Shown here piece after piece: positions 46,401 through 56,662 of a stretch of 64,000 bases of DNA. The stretch's first letter is position 1; every line of letters starts with the position of its first letter. The notes under the pieces were generated by a model. The model searched no databases and had not been told where the DNA came from. It worked only from the letters and a program-made list of their open reading frames with translations. The stretch spans positions 4,432,056 through 4,496,055 of the forward strand of contig CM055093.1 of assembly GCA_029204225.1 (NCBI GenBank), in the 5' to 3' direction. This stretch comes from Diphasiastrum complanatum. Lineage: Eukaryota; Streptophyta; Lycopodiopsida; Lycopodiales; Lycopodiaceae. The translations under genes and the position numbers were made by a program.

Positions 46401-46841
46401 TATTAGAAATAAATGACTATGCTGAAGTTAATCCATAGGTTACTTTGACCCAAAAGGTCGAGATTTGTGTAACCATGGGTATTTAGTTATTTAGGCCATC
46501 TTAAGTTTGTCTTAGTTCAGTTGGACCCAATTTTGGTCATGTACTGACTCGTGGGTCCTTAGGGGTCTAATTTTGTTTAGGGGCCCTATCTTGACTTTTG
46601 GGGGTGCCCTACATTTTAGTAAGTGGTTAACCTTAGGGTTTGGTGGCATTTGGTCACATCCAGGTAGAGTACTTAGATGCTCATTGCGAATTCCATTTTA
46701 TACAGTTTGGCTCTCATTGCTCTTGTTGCTGTTTTCTCTCTCTCTCTCTCTTAGAGTTGGGCGCCCAGCCTCTTCTCTCTTGTTTCTTGTGGAGATTGAT
46801 TGATAACTAGATCTTGGTGACTTGTCTCTTGCTTTCCTACA
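46401..46841 (+). repeat. 5' LTR of the young Copia
   Basis: 441 bp; starts TATTAGAAATAAATG, ends ...ctttcctaca. TATA-like 'attttatacag' (46,695), CT run (46,737-46,751) and GGGCGCCC at 46,759-46,766. Same family as the LTRs at 35,618 and 38,187. Confidence 0.92.
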
Positions 46842-46853
46842 TGGTATCAGAGC
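46842..46853 (+). promoter_or_regulatory. Primer binding site, initiator tRNA-Met
   Basis: Exact TGGTATCAGAGC adjoining the LTR. Confidence 0.94.
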
Positions 46854-47552
46854 TACCGGATCTGCAACAAGCTTGTTTGTTGGCGCCCTACCAGAAGAGG
46901 AGCTTCTCTGCTTTTTGTTGTGAAATTTCAGCATCTTGCTGATCTTTTCAAGTGGAGTTTGGATCCTTTTTTGTCTCTTTTCAGGTTGTAGGAGGGCAGC
47001 CATCAAAGATCTTGGAGGAGCAATTTTTGGCACCCAAAAATCAGAATCCCAAATCTGATTTTTATGCAACCAGTTTTCAGCAAGTTTTGTTTGGAGGAGG
47101 GTGCCCAAAAATCTGCAACTGATTTTTGGTTGTGGTGCCTCCTTATCTTGCTGTTTTTGTTTTCAGGTTTGCATTTGTGTAGGAGGGCGCCCAAAATTCA
47201 GCAAACCCTATTCAGGGTTAGGTCAACTTGTGGCTGGAAATTTGCAGATTCTCAGCAAGTAGTAGGGTGCTTTCAACAGCCCTATTGGAGTGTGTGTTGA
47301 TCACACTATTTGGCTTCCTAATTGGGTTTTGGTGTAGGCTTCAATCGAAGCTAACCTAATTTTCAAGCAGCTGGTTTTTTTGTGCAGAAAGACAGCCATC
47401 TATCCATTATCTTCTGGGCACTTTGGTTGCAGATTGAAAGATATCTTGTGCTCCTACTTTCAGCTCTTTGTTTGCTGCAAATTTTTGAGTAGATTTGGTT
47501 GTGGAAAGGCTCTCTTTCCTATCTACTACAAGCTGAAATTTTGTTGGAGGTA
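46854..47552 (+). promoter_or_regulatory. Leader region of the young Copia with GGCGCC modules
   Basis: TGGCGCCCT at 46,881, GGGCGCCC at 47,185-47,192 (followed by aaaattcagcaaa), and degenerate 'ggcacccaaaaatcag' and 'gggtgcccaaaaatctgc' near 47,030 and 47,099. Same modules as the leader at 37,373-38,174. Confidence 0.6.
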
Positions 47553-48480
47553 ATGGCTAAAGAATCGGAAGCTATCGGTTCTTTGTTTAGTGAAGATCGG
47601 TTGGATGGCACAAACTACTCCTTGTGGAGTTACATGATGAAGAATCTTCTCATAGCGAAAGGGCTGTGGGATTTGGTCAATGGTGATGAGGAAAGGCCTC
47701 CGTCTTTGGCACCTCCCATACCTCGTGGATCATCATCATCAACATCATCTTCTCCATCTTCAGAAGAACAAAAGAAGTGGGATAGAAGGGATGCACAAGC
47801 ACATTCTATGGTTGCTCTTGCTGTGAAAAGATCTATCTTACCTCATAATTAGGTCTTGTAAGACATCTAAAAGTGCGTGGGATACACTTTATACTATGTA
47901 TAGAGTCAAAAATCCAGCAAGAGTGGTGTATCTCAGAAATCAACTTTCTTTGTTGAAGATGCAAGAAGGGGATCAAGTGACCAATCACTTGACGAAGATC
48001 AAGGATCCTCGTGAGGAGCTTCTCAATATTGATAAGATAGTTGAGGATGCTCAATTTGTTTCCATTACTCTCGACTCATTACCTTCATCTTATCTTCCAT
48101 TTGTTTCATCTTTGAGTATCTCTCTTAGGGGACAACAACTCTCCTTTGATGAACTTGTTGGGCTGCTTCTTCAAGAGGAGCAAACGAGGCAAAACTTTGC
48201 GGGTGACACTCAACAAGATCAAGCTTTCTTCACGAAAGGCAAGGGCAAAGGCAAGTCAAAAGGAAAGGGGAAGCCTCCTTCCAAGGATGAGCAAAAGCCC
48301 GTTGGAGGTCAAGATGTCAAAACTCAAAAGAAGCAAGGGAAGTGCCATTATTGCAAAAGGTATGGGCACTTCATCAAGGATTGTAAGAAGAAGCTTGCGA
48401 AAGAGGAGAGTAAAGGAATTGATACTAGTGCTTCACTTGCTACTTTGGAGCAAGAGCTTGAAGCTAGTGGTGATCTCTTC
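47553..48480 (+). pseudogene. Copia gag of the young element (one frameshift)
   Basis: ATG 47,553 starts MAKESEAIGSLFSEDRLDGT followed by NYSLWSYMMKNLLIAKGLWD. Frame is lost at about 47,850 (SILPHN then stop) and continues one base over as RSCKTSKSAWDTLYTMYRVK. The second part (47,896 on) is open: SLPSSYLPFVSSLSISL block, a Lys/Gly-rich basic stretch and knuckle CHYCKRYGHFIKDC (48,343-48,384). A single base change in length is all that separates this from an intact gag. Confidence 0.88.
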
Positions 48481-49917
48481 AACCAAGACTATGCTTTTGT
48501 GTCTAGTATTGCTTCTACTAGTACTACTACATCTATGAGGAATTCAAATTCTGTTTTGCAAGTTGCTGATTTTCAGCCCATTGAATGGGTGATTGATAGT
48601 GGTGCTACTCGACATATGACTTCTCGCAAAGAAGCATTTACTAAATTAGTAAAAGTGCAAAATGGAAGTAAGGTACAATGTGCGGATGATGCATCTTATT
48701 TTATTCATGGAATTGGAATTGTAGCCATCATTTTGCCTAATGGTGAAGAAAAGTACATTAAGAATGTGCTTTATTTTCCGGGAAGCAAGAAGAATCTTCT
48801 TTCGGTTTCAACTATGTTGAAGCAAGGACTAGTTGTTGAGTTCAAAGAAGATAAGTGTCTTGTCAAAGATCCTAAAAGATCACTCTTGATTATTGTTTCG
48901 GGAACAATGCATGCTGGCTTATTCATTATGGATACCTATGAGCGACGAATTCCCTCTACATGTCTTGTTGCTTCTACATCACAATCATTGGAGTTGGCTG
49001 AATTGTGGCACACAAGGTTTGGGCATCTCAATTTTGCAAGTTTGAAGAAGTTGAAGACATTTAATATGGTAGAAGACATTCCTACTATTGAGAAGCCGGA
49101 AGGGCATGTATGCGAGGGGTGCACACTTGGAAAGTTTCCAAGGAAACCTTTTCCAATTGATGGAACTATAAGGGTTCTTGATAAATTTGATTTGGTTCAT
49201 AGTGATGTTTGTGGTCCAATGAGGACCGAATCCATTGGAAAGTGCATCTATTTTGTGACTTTTATTGATGACTTTTCCCGTTTTACATGGATCTATCCTA
49301 CGAAGGCTAAATCGGAAGTTTTTCAACGTTTCAAAGATTTTCTAGCAATGGTGGAAAATCAGTTTGGGCATTCTTTGAAGACCCTACGCATCGATCGAGG
49401 AGGGGAATACATTAAGAATACGTTCGGTGCATTTCTTCGAGAAAAAGGAATTCTACATCAAATGACAACTCCCTATACGCCTCAACAAAATGGTGTTGCC
49501 GAGCAAAAGAATCGCACACTCATGGAGATGGCCCGTTGCATGCTCAAAGCAAAGGGGCTGCCTCACAAGTTTTGGGCTGAAGCGGTTATAACGGCAGCAT
49601 ACATAAGCAATCGTTGTCCTACTAAAGCATTGAAAGTATTAACTCCTTATGAAGTTTGGTATGGAAAGAAGCCTACAATCTCTCACTTTCGCATTTTTGG
49701 TTGTACGGCTTATGCTTTTGTTCCGGATACACTTCGTACAAAGCTTGAAGATAAAGGAGTTAAATGCATTTTTGTTGGCTATAGTAGTGAAAGCAAAGGC
49801 TATAGGCTGTTCAATTTGAGCACTAATAAGATTATTGTTAGTCGTAATGTGCATTTTGATGAAAAGAATTCATTGGATGTGGCCCCAACTCATAGGGGGG
49901 CAGCCCACATAGTGTGA
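48481..49917 (+). pseudogene. Copia protease and integrase of the young element
   Basis: Part of a 673-codon open frame (47,896-49,917). Protease EWVIDSGATRHMTS (48,586-48,627); GAG-pre-integrase ELWHTRFGHLNFASLKKLKT and CEGCTLGKFPRKPF (49,000-49,150); integrase with Asp in HSDVCGPM, Asp in RIDRGGEY, and Glu in TPQQNGVAEQKNR, so all three catalytic residues are present. C-terminal IFGCTAYAFVPDTLRTKLED and FVGYSSESKGYRLFN follow. The frame ends at 49,917 and RT resumes in another frame overlapping by four bases. Confidence 0.92.
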
Positions 49918-51865
49918 ATGTTGAAGTTTTTCCAGATTTGGTACCATCTTCTCTTGTTGGAGATAAGGGGCAGAAATCAACCAATTTCGACCTGCCCAAC
50001 ACCTCATCAAGTTTAGAGCCTAATGTTCATCAAGAACCGCCCGTTGTTGCTCAAAATCAGCCTGCAGGAACTGTTGGCCAGCAAGGACCAGTTTTGGAAG
50101 ATCTTGGACAGCCAAGTACGGTGTCGGAAGATCTTGGACAGCAAATTGTAAGAAGAGACATGGCTGTTGGACAGCCCAAAACAGTCCCACGGTGGCTGTT
50201 GTCGACTTTGCGGGACAGCAAAGTAAGTTTATTTTATGATGGAAAGACACGAGCCTCTACAAAATCAGTGGACTATGCTGATTTTTCAGATTTTGCTCTT
50301 ACATCTCATGGAGATGTTGCAGAAGAACCTGTTTTCTATGAGCAGGCCAAGGGAGTAAAATGTTGGGAGGATGCGATGCAAGATGAGTATGATTCACTTA
50401 TGAAGAACCAGATTTGGGTTCTTGTTGATCTTCCTCACGGGAAGAAGGCGATTGGTTCTAAATGGGTATACAAAATCAAGTATAAGGCAGATGGTACCAT
50501 TGAAAGGTACAAGGCAAGGCTCGTTGCCAAAGGCTATGCTCAGCAAAAGGGGATTGATTATGAGGAGACTTTTTCTCCTACTGCTCGGATGACTACCGTG
50601 AGGGTAGTAACCTCTTTGGCTGCCCACTTTGGTTGGCGTTTGCGGCAACTTGACATAAAGACAGCATTCCTCAATGGTGATCTCAATGAGGAAGTGTACC
50701 TTCAACAACCTGCTTGTTTTTTGGTTGAAGGCCAAAAAGATAAAGTTTGTCTTCTCAAGAAGGCACTTTATGGACTGAAGCAAGCTCCGAGGATGTGGTA
50801 TCAAAAGACACATGCCTACTTTTGTGATCGAGGGTTTACTAATAGTCCTAGCGAATCTACTCTTTATGTCAAGCATACTTCAGATTATATCATCATTATT
50901 TTGCTTTATGTTGATGATATTATTATTACGGGAAGTAATGAGCAGCAGATTGATGCCGTAATACTTGATCTTGGTATGGTTTTTGAAACCTCAGATTTAG
51001 GCCTATTGCACTTTTATCTTGGTCTTGAATTTGTACAAGAAGGTGCTGGAATTTTCATCTCTCAAGAACGCTACATTGGGCAGATTTTGAAGCGGTTCAA
51101 GATGGAAGATTGCAAGCCGCTTGCTACACCTATTGAGACAGGTCTAAGATTAAGTAGTCAAGGTGATGGTGAATCATTTGACACTACTTTATATTGTCAA
51201 GCTATTGGCTGTCTCATTTACCTATGTAATTCAAGACCGGACATTTCTTATAGTGTCTCACTCATGAGTCAATTCATGCATGCCCCGATGACATCACATT
51301 GGAAAGCGTTGAAGAGGATCTTTCGATATCTTCAAGGAACAAGAAGTCATGGACTGGTTTTTCCTGCTTGTGATGATGCATGTTTGGTTGGTTTTAGTGA
51401 CTCGGATTGGGGTGGAGATCAAGACACTAGACGCTCTACAAGTGGACATTGCTTTTTTTATGGTAATTCCGCAATTTCGTGGTCAAGTAAAAAGCAGCCC
51501 ACTGTTGCTACTTCTTCTAGTGAGGCAGAATATAGAGCGATATTTTCAGCCACGACAGAGTGTTTATGGCTGAGAAGACTACTTGTTGACATGAAGTTTG
51601 GCGAGCCCTCCGCCACTCTTATCTTGAGTGATAGTCAAAGTGCTACTGCCATTGCATGGAATCCTGTTTTTCATGCAAGGACGAAGCACATCGAGATCCA
51701 TTATCACTTTGTTCGGAGAGACTTCATGATGGCAACATTTTACTTGAATATTGTCCTACAGAGGATAATATTGCGGACCTCTTCACTAAGGTGTTGCCTA
51801 GAGTCAGATTTGAAGCTTTATGCAAAGCTTTAAATTTGATACCACGTGTTGGTTTTGTTACATAG
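49914..51865 (+). pseudogene. Copia reverse transcriptase - RNase H of the young element
   Basis: A 639-codon frame: linker with GQQ/GQP repeats, RT (KAIGSKWVYKIKYKADGTIE; ARLVAKGYAQQKGIDYEETF; QLDIKTAFLNGDL; active site LLYVDDIIITGS at about 50,908), and RNase H (VGFSDSDWGGDQDTRRSTSG; ATSSSEAEYRA; LILSDSQSATAIA; HARTKHIEIHYHFVRRD). The last part shifts frame at about 51,720 and continues as HDGNILLEYCPTEDNIADLF TKVLPR to a stop at 51,865. All catalytic residues expected for RT and RNase H are visible. Confidence 0.92.
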
Positions 51866-51902
51866 TGAAGATTTCAGTTTTTGCATTGTCATTTAAGGAG
51901 GG

Positions 51903-51986
51903 TGTTAGAAATAAATGACTATGCTGAAGTTAATCCATAGGTTACTTTGACCCAAAAGGTCGAGATTTGTGTAACCATGGGTATTT
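51903..51986 (+). repeat. 3' LTR stub of the young Copia
   Basis: TGTTAGAAATAAATG... to gggtattt, then a switch to Gypsy gag-like sequence. Confidence 0.9.
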
Positions 51987-53122
51987 GGGGTATTCTATTC
52001 AAGATGAGGCAAACATTGCAAACTCTCAATCCTTAGAGGATACTATCTCTTTAGCTAAAAAGGTTGAAATGAAGTTGCTAAGGGGAAAAGTGGAAAATAG
52101 GGGATAAAAGAGAGGAAAAGAATAAAGAAAGAGTTTCGGAGGAAAAGGGGACTAGTGACGAAAAAAAGAAAAAATTTAAGTAACTTTCTAGAGAAGAAAA
52201 AGAAATATATAAAAAGGAGGAAAAATGCTTTATTTGTGGTTGCAAAATGACATTATTTTTTAAATTGTTCTCAAAATAGGAAGAATAAAGATAGGAAACA
52301 GAATGAGATAGAAATTCAGGTTAAAGCTGTAGAACCTTCTAGTCATGACCTTATTGAAGTTTGGGGGCAAAATAAATCATAAGCCCGCCTTGTTTTTATT
52401 AGATGACGGTTCTACTCGCAGTCTCATTTGAGAAGAGCTTGCTCAAAGTCTTGGCTTCCGTCCTTCTTTGGATTCCAATGTGCTGGAAGCCCAAGGAGCT
52501 TTTGGGCACTGTCATGCTGCCATCACTACCTTGCCTGAAAAGCTCAAGGTCAAAATTCAGGATTATGAAGATCGAGTTGACTTCCTTAGGGTCCTATCAA
52601 AGGTGCGGATGCAATTTTGGGCATTCCCTGGCATCATGCAATCAAGCCTGTGGTGGACTATGATCAATCAACATACCTTCTCTTTTCTACATGCTGGTCG
52701 AGAGGTGAAAATCAAAGCAAATCGCAGTGGTGAGACCATTCCCTTGCTAAATCATATTCAGATCAACAAGGCAGTCAAGGGAGGTATGGAAACCTATCTT
52801 TTATCTATTCGTGGGCAGCAACAAGTAAAGCACTGTGAAGATAAGAGAAGACATGCATTTTTGGAAAAGTATGCTGATTGTTTTGCTCAGGAATTACCAC
52901 GCGAGCTTCCACCGGAGCGTCCTGAAGATCACAAGATTGACATTATGCCAGGAAGTTCTCCTCCATGCGAACCTCCCTACCGATCCAATTTTGCTCAACA
53001 AGAAGAGATCTTCAAGCAAGTGCAAGACCTTTTGGATAAGGGTCTCATTCAGCCCAGCAGCTCTCCTTTTTGTTCACCTGTTATTCTTGTTCGGAAGAAA
53101 GATGGTAGTTTTTGTGTTTGCT
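51987..53122 (+). pseudogene. Gypsy fragment: gag tail, protease, start of RT
   Basis: Plus strand: Lys/Glu-rich gag tail with a knuckle-like CFICGCKMTLFF (about 52,228), protease start LDDGSTRSLI (52,400, DDGS in place of DTGS) followed by a stop, a 221-codon frame (52,468-53,133) through the protease-RT linker (CFAQELPRELPPERPEDHKI; EEIFKQVQDLLDKGLIQPSS), and the first RT block SPFCSPVILVRKKDGSFCVC. It stops exactly there, at 53,122, against Copia integrase on the other strand. Confidence 0.85.
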
Positions 53123-53413
53123 TTATACCATGATCCTTGCAAAACACCTGAAATTCTGTAGAAAAATACTCCCCCCCCTTTATCCAAGCGAAGTATCTTA
53201 ATCTGTCTATCTGTTTCTTTCTCCACATGCGTCTTAAACCATGTGAAATACTTGAATGCTTCACTCTTGTTCTTGAGAAGATAGATCCACGTCTTCTTAG
53301 AATAGTCATCAACAAACACCATGAAGTAACTTGCTCCCCCATAAGACTGAGTTCTCATAGGACAACACAGATCTGTATGAACAAGTTCTAGTACATTTCT
53401 CGCCCCGAATGTA
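53122..53413 (-). pseudogene. Copia integrase core, downstream half (interrupted by chromovirus)
   Basis: Minus strand reads NVLELVHTDLCCPMRTQSYG, YFMVFVDDYSKKTWIYLLKN, RLDKGGxYFS and FQVFCKDHGIKQ, i.e. the integrase core with its first two Asp (HTDLCCPM; RLDKGG). The chromovirus at 53,414-59,027 separates it from its upstream half at 59,028-59,580; the reading frame is continuous if the insert and one ATGTA copy are ignored. Cut off at 53,122 before the catalytic Glu. Confidence 0.88.
53409..53413. repeat. Target site duplication ATGTA (left copy)
   Basis: Matches ATGTA at 59,028-59,032; both flank the chromovirus LTRs. Confidence 0.92.
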
Positions 53414-53878
53414 AGTTATGATCAAAATCTCAGGTGTTGAATCAATGAAGCATAAAAGACAACAATAGACTAAAGCCCTAGAAGCAATAGACAAGACAAT
53501 AGGTTCTCCCACGAAGAGCCCAAGCAATACCAATCAATAATCTGAAAAATGAGTGTACAAATGCCCCTATAAATACCCTACCAATGAACCCTAAAATAGG
53601 AATTCAAAAGTAAAGGGAGGCAAAATGTGGAGGGAAAATAGTGCGCCCTCCTACGGGCCCCCACTCCACATATAACCATATAATAAGGGCCCAAGGCCAG
53701 TCAATGTCATAAAAAAGGACCAAGTGCGGGTCATAAGCATATAAAAAGGCTCTGGGGCCTATACATGACTAATATAAAATGCGTAACCAGAAATATACAT
53801 AACCAACAATAAATGTAAAGAGGCCTGCGGAATATATGCAGAGTAGCCCAGTAGGCCTGTATCCTGTAGTCCGTAACT
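53414..53878 (-). repeat. 3' LTR of the chromovirus
   Basis: 465 bp; on the plus strand runs agttatgatcaaaatc to ccgtaact. Contains 'tagtgcgccctcc' and TATA-like 'cctataaataccc' (13 bp of which is lost in the 5' LTR). Confidence 0.93.
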
Positions 53879-53954
53879 CTCCTTGGCTATAAAGAACATT
53901 GCCCCCAATGTAGGCAAAATAAGATAAGAAACAGTGCCAGAGAAAAATACTGCA

Positions 53955-55247
53955 TCAAGATATCCCATCTGAGAAAGGAACATCAAGAGAAGCCGGAGCA
54001 TCCCGAGAAGCAATGGTAGCTGCAAGTGATCGAGCCTGATCAGCCAGGATAGGGGTATGATAAAAAACATCAATGGGCTCCCAAGTAGCCTCCTCAATAG
54101 GACGACCATCCCACTCGACCAAAAACTGAACCTGCCAATGGCGACGACTATGCAATAAGCGCACCTGTAAAATAGCAGCTGGCAAGAATGGAAAAAGCTC
54201 TGGATCTGTAGGAAATGAGGAACCTCGAGGAGCATCATCCTCAATAGCAACACGTAATAAACTGACATGAAAGATATCACAAGCCCTTGTAGCAGCAGGT
54301 AACTCAAGACGATATGTAACTGGACTGAGGCGCTCAAGAATTTGAAAAGGCCCATAATAGTGCGGTGCAAGCTTCTCAATAGAAGCAAGACCCTGTACAA
54401 AACGATGGCGAGCAAAGCGTAACCGGACAAAAACAGTATCTCCCTCTGCAAACTCAACATGGCGCCGATGACGATCAACAATGGTCCTGTACCGCTGCTG
54501 AATATGCTGTAAGGGAGTAGCAGCTCTAGTAATAATCTCCCGAGCACTCGAAAGATAAGATGAAATAGTAACAGGTGCATCATCTGGAGGAGCAGGTATA
54601 CCGGGTAGAACTGTTGAGTATCCATGAGCAAGCAAGAAAGGAGAAACACCTGTGCTGGAACTAACAGAGTTGTTATAACTATACTCAGCCAAACATAAAT
54701 GCTGATCCCAATCACGACCAGAAGGAGAAACATAATGTCGTAAATAATCCTCCAATACCCGGTTAATAACCTCAGACTGACCATCCGCAGAAGAATGATA
54801 AGCAGTGCCCATACGTATCCTAACATCCAAGATACGCATAAGCTCTGTCCAAAAACCTGAAATAAACTTGGTATCCCGATCGGTAAGTATAGATCGTGGG
54901 AGACCATGTAAGCGGAAAATCTTAGAAATAAATATACGACCACACTACTCTGCTGTAATAGTACGTCTGACTGGTATGAAATGAGCTTGTTAAGAAAACC
55001 TATCAACTACCACCAAACAAGAGTCGTGACCACGCTGAGTACGGGGAAGACCTAAAATGAAGTCCATAGATATATCAGTCCACTGGAGGGAAGGAATAGG
55101 CCAACTTTGAAGGAGACCGCCAGGTTTTTCACGGGAATACTTGTTACGAAGGCAAAAATCACAAGTATGAATAAGGTGGGAAAGCTCACGCTTCATGGAA
55201 GGCCAATAAAAATGTTCTTTCAAACGGAAAGACATGCGGGAGTCCAA
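53955..55247 (-). pseudogene. Chromovirus integrase with C-terminal chromodomain (two stops)
   Basis: Starts within the H2C2 finger (MSFRLKEHFYWPSM ... HTCDFCLRNKYSREKPGGLL), then core SMDFILGLPRTQRGHDS, VVVDRFS, a stop, QAHFIPVRRTITAE, a stop, then ILTDRDTKFISGFWTEL, AYHSSADGQSEVINRVLEDY (catalytic Glu in QSEVINR). The 294-codon C-terminal frame ends with KLAPHYYGPFQILERLSPVT, CDIFHVSLL and a chromodomain, VQFLVEWDGRPIEEATWEPI, which targets integration to histone marks in this group. The first two histidines of the zinc finger are lost with RNase H. Confidence 0.9.
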
Positions 55248-55254
55248 GCAAACG

Positions 55255-56653
55255 AAGTTTCCTTTTTCAACAGAGCATGCAAAGGAGATGCAAGAGTGGC
55301 AAAATGAGCAACTGGTTTACGAAGATGGATAGCAAGACCAAGAAACATACGAACATCATGAACATCAGCAGGCACAGGCCATAAAAGAATAGAACAGACC
55401 TTACGAGGGTCGAGACGAACAGTACCATTAGTAACAAAGAAGTCCAAAAACTCGATTTGTACAACAAAAGAACATTTAAAACGTTCAGCATACAGATGAT
55501 GAGTAACTAACAAAACAAAAACAGAACGAACGTGCTGAACATGAAGAGAGAGAGTGGTGCTATAAATGAAGATATCGTCAAAATAAACAATGACACACTT
55601 TCCAAGCAGAGGACGAAAGATGTTATTCATGACATTCGGAAAAGTGGGCGGGCCATTGGTAACACCAGAAGGAAGGACACCAAACTCATACAGACCAAAG
55701 TGGGTACGGAAAGCTGTCTTGTGCTCATCAGGAGGATGCATACGAATTTGGTGATAACCGGAACGGAGGTCAAGTTTAGAAAAGATCTTGGCTTGGCCTA
55801 ACTGGTCAAACAGGTCATCCATATGAGGGATAGGGTACTGATTAAGTTTATTTAAAGCACGATAATCTATACATAGACGTTTAGTACCATCCTTCTTATC
55901 AACAAGTAAAACAGGAGCACCAAAAGGACTATGGCTAGGAACAATAAGGCCTTGACGTAATAAATCAGACACCTGACGCTGGACTTCCTCGCACTCAACA
56001 ATATACATACAAAAAGGAGGACGAGAAGGAGGTGATGCAGAGGAAACAAGGTCTATATGGTGGTTGACATCTCGTAAAGGTGGTAACTGAGTCGGCTCTC
56101 TAAAAACATGCTCAAATTCACGCAACAGTTCAGAAAATACCTGTGGCAAAGGTGGTGCATCCGCAATAGACTGAACTGGTTGAACAGAAAGAATAGCCGC
56201 ACAGTGGGCCTTCGGGAGGCTCCGTATGAACTGCTTCCCGGAAATAAGCTGATAGTCCTGCCGAGAATCAATACCGAAAAATATATGCTGAGTACCATCA
56301 TGAGAGAATGTCCATGTCTGCTGTTGGAGGTCTACTGTAATCGCACCAAGGGATGCAAACCAATCAGCACCGAGGATAAGATCGTACCGTGTAAGTGGAA
56401 TAATATGAAAATCTGCCTGACCAAGGAATTCTCCAATCCGATATGAAAGCTGCTGATACATCTGCGTGCTAGGAAAAGAGTGTGCGCTGGCAACCTCAAC
56501 ATGCAGGGGATGAGGTGTAGTGACTGCTGAGAAACGAGTGAGTGCTACCCGTGTCAACAAGGGCAATAAACTCACGACCAGTGACACGTACGCGAAGACG
56601 GATATGGCGTGGACCCGGCTTACCGGCCCAAGTAGCATAAGCAAGCTGAGCAT
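55255..56653 (-). pseudogene. Chromovirus protease and reverse transcriptase
   Basis: The active-site REFIALVDTGSTHSFLS lies at about 56,530-56,580 in a different frame from the start of the 477-codon ORF, so one frameshift sits just after it. Then GADWFASLGAITVDLQQQTW (protease end), the linker (LPPLRDVNHHIDLVSSASPP), and RT: GLIVPSHSPFGAPVLLVDKK, CIDYRALNKLNQYPIPHMDD, KLDLRSGYHQIRMHPPDEHK, active site VIVYFDDIFIYS, then FLDFFVTNGTVRLDPRKVCS. It ends at LLKKETSFAWTPACLSV, where RNase H should begin, and runs into integrase. The usual FGLTNAP block reads SGVTNGP. Confidence 0.9.
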
Positions 56654-56662
56654 GGCATACAG

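Larger units (their letters stand above)
46401..51986 (+). mobile_element. Near-complete young Copia retrotransposon (antisense to LST8)
   Basis: Order: 5' LTR (46,401-46,841), PBS, leader, gag, protease, integrase, RT, RNase H, PPT aaggaggg (51,895-51,902) and an 84-bp stub of the 3' LTR (51,903-51,986). Apart from its first two bases (TA versus TG), the 5' LTR start is identical to the stub over all 82 comparable bases, so the insertion looks recent. The missing 3' LTR removes the downstream target duplication. Three frame breaks (about 47,850; 49,910; 51,720) separate otherwise intact coding blocks. Confidence 0.93.

Noticed and set aside
48146-48538. 130-codon plus-strand Arg/Lys-rich ORF
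   Set aside because: Alternate frame of Copia gag around the zinc knuckle.
50394-50876. 160-codon minus-strand ORF
   Set aside because: Antisense shadow of the Copia RT, which has the YVDD motif on the plus strand.
53759-55006. 415-codon minus-strand ORF rich in Leu, Val and Ile, looking like a membrane protein
   Set aside because: It is an alternate frame of the chromovirus integrase/chromodomain, whose true frame (53,955-54,839) has clear motifs.
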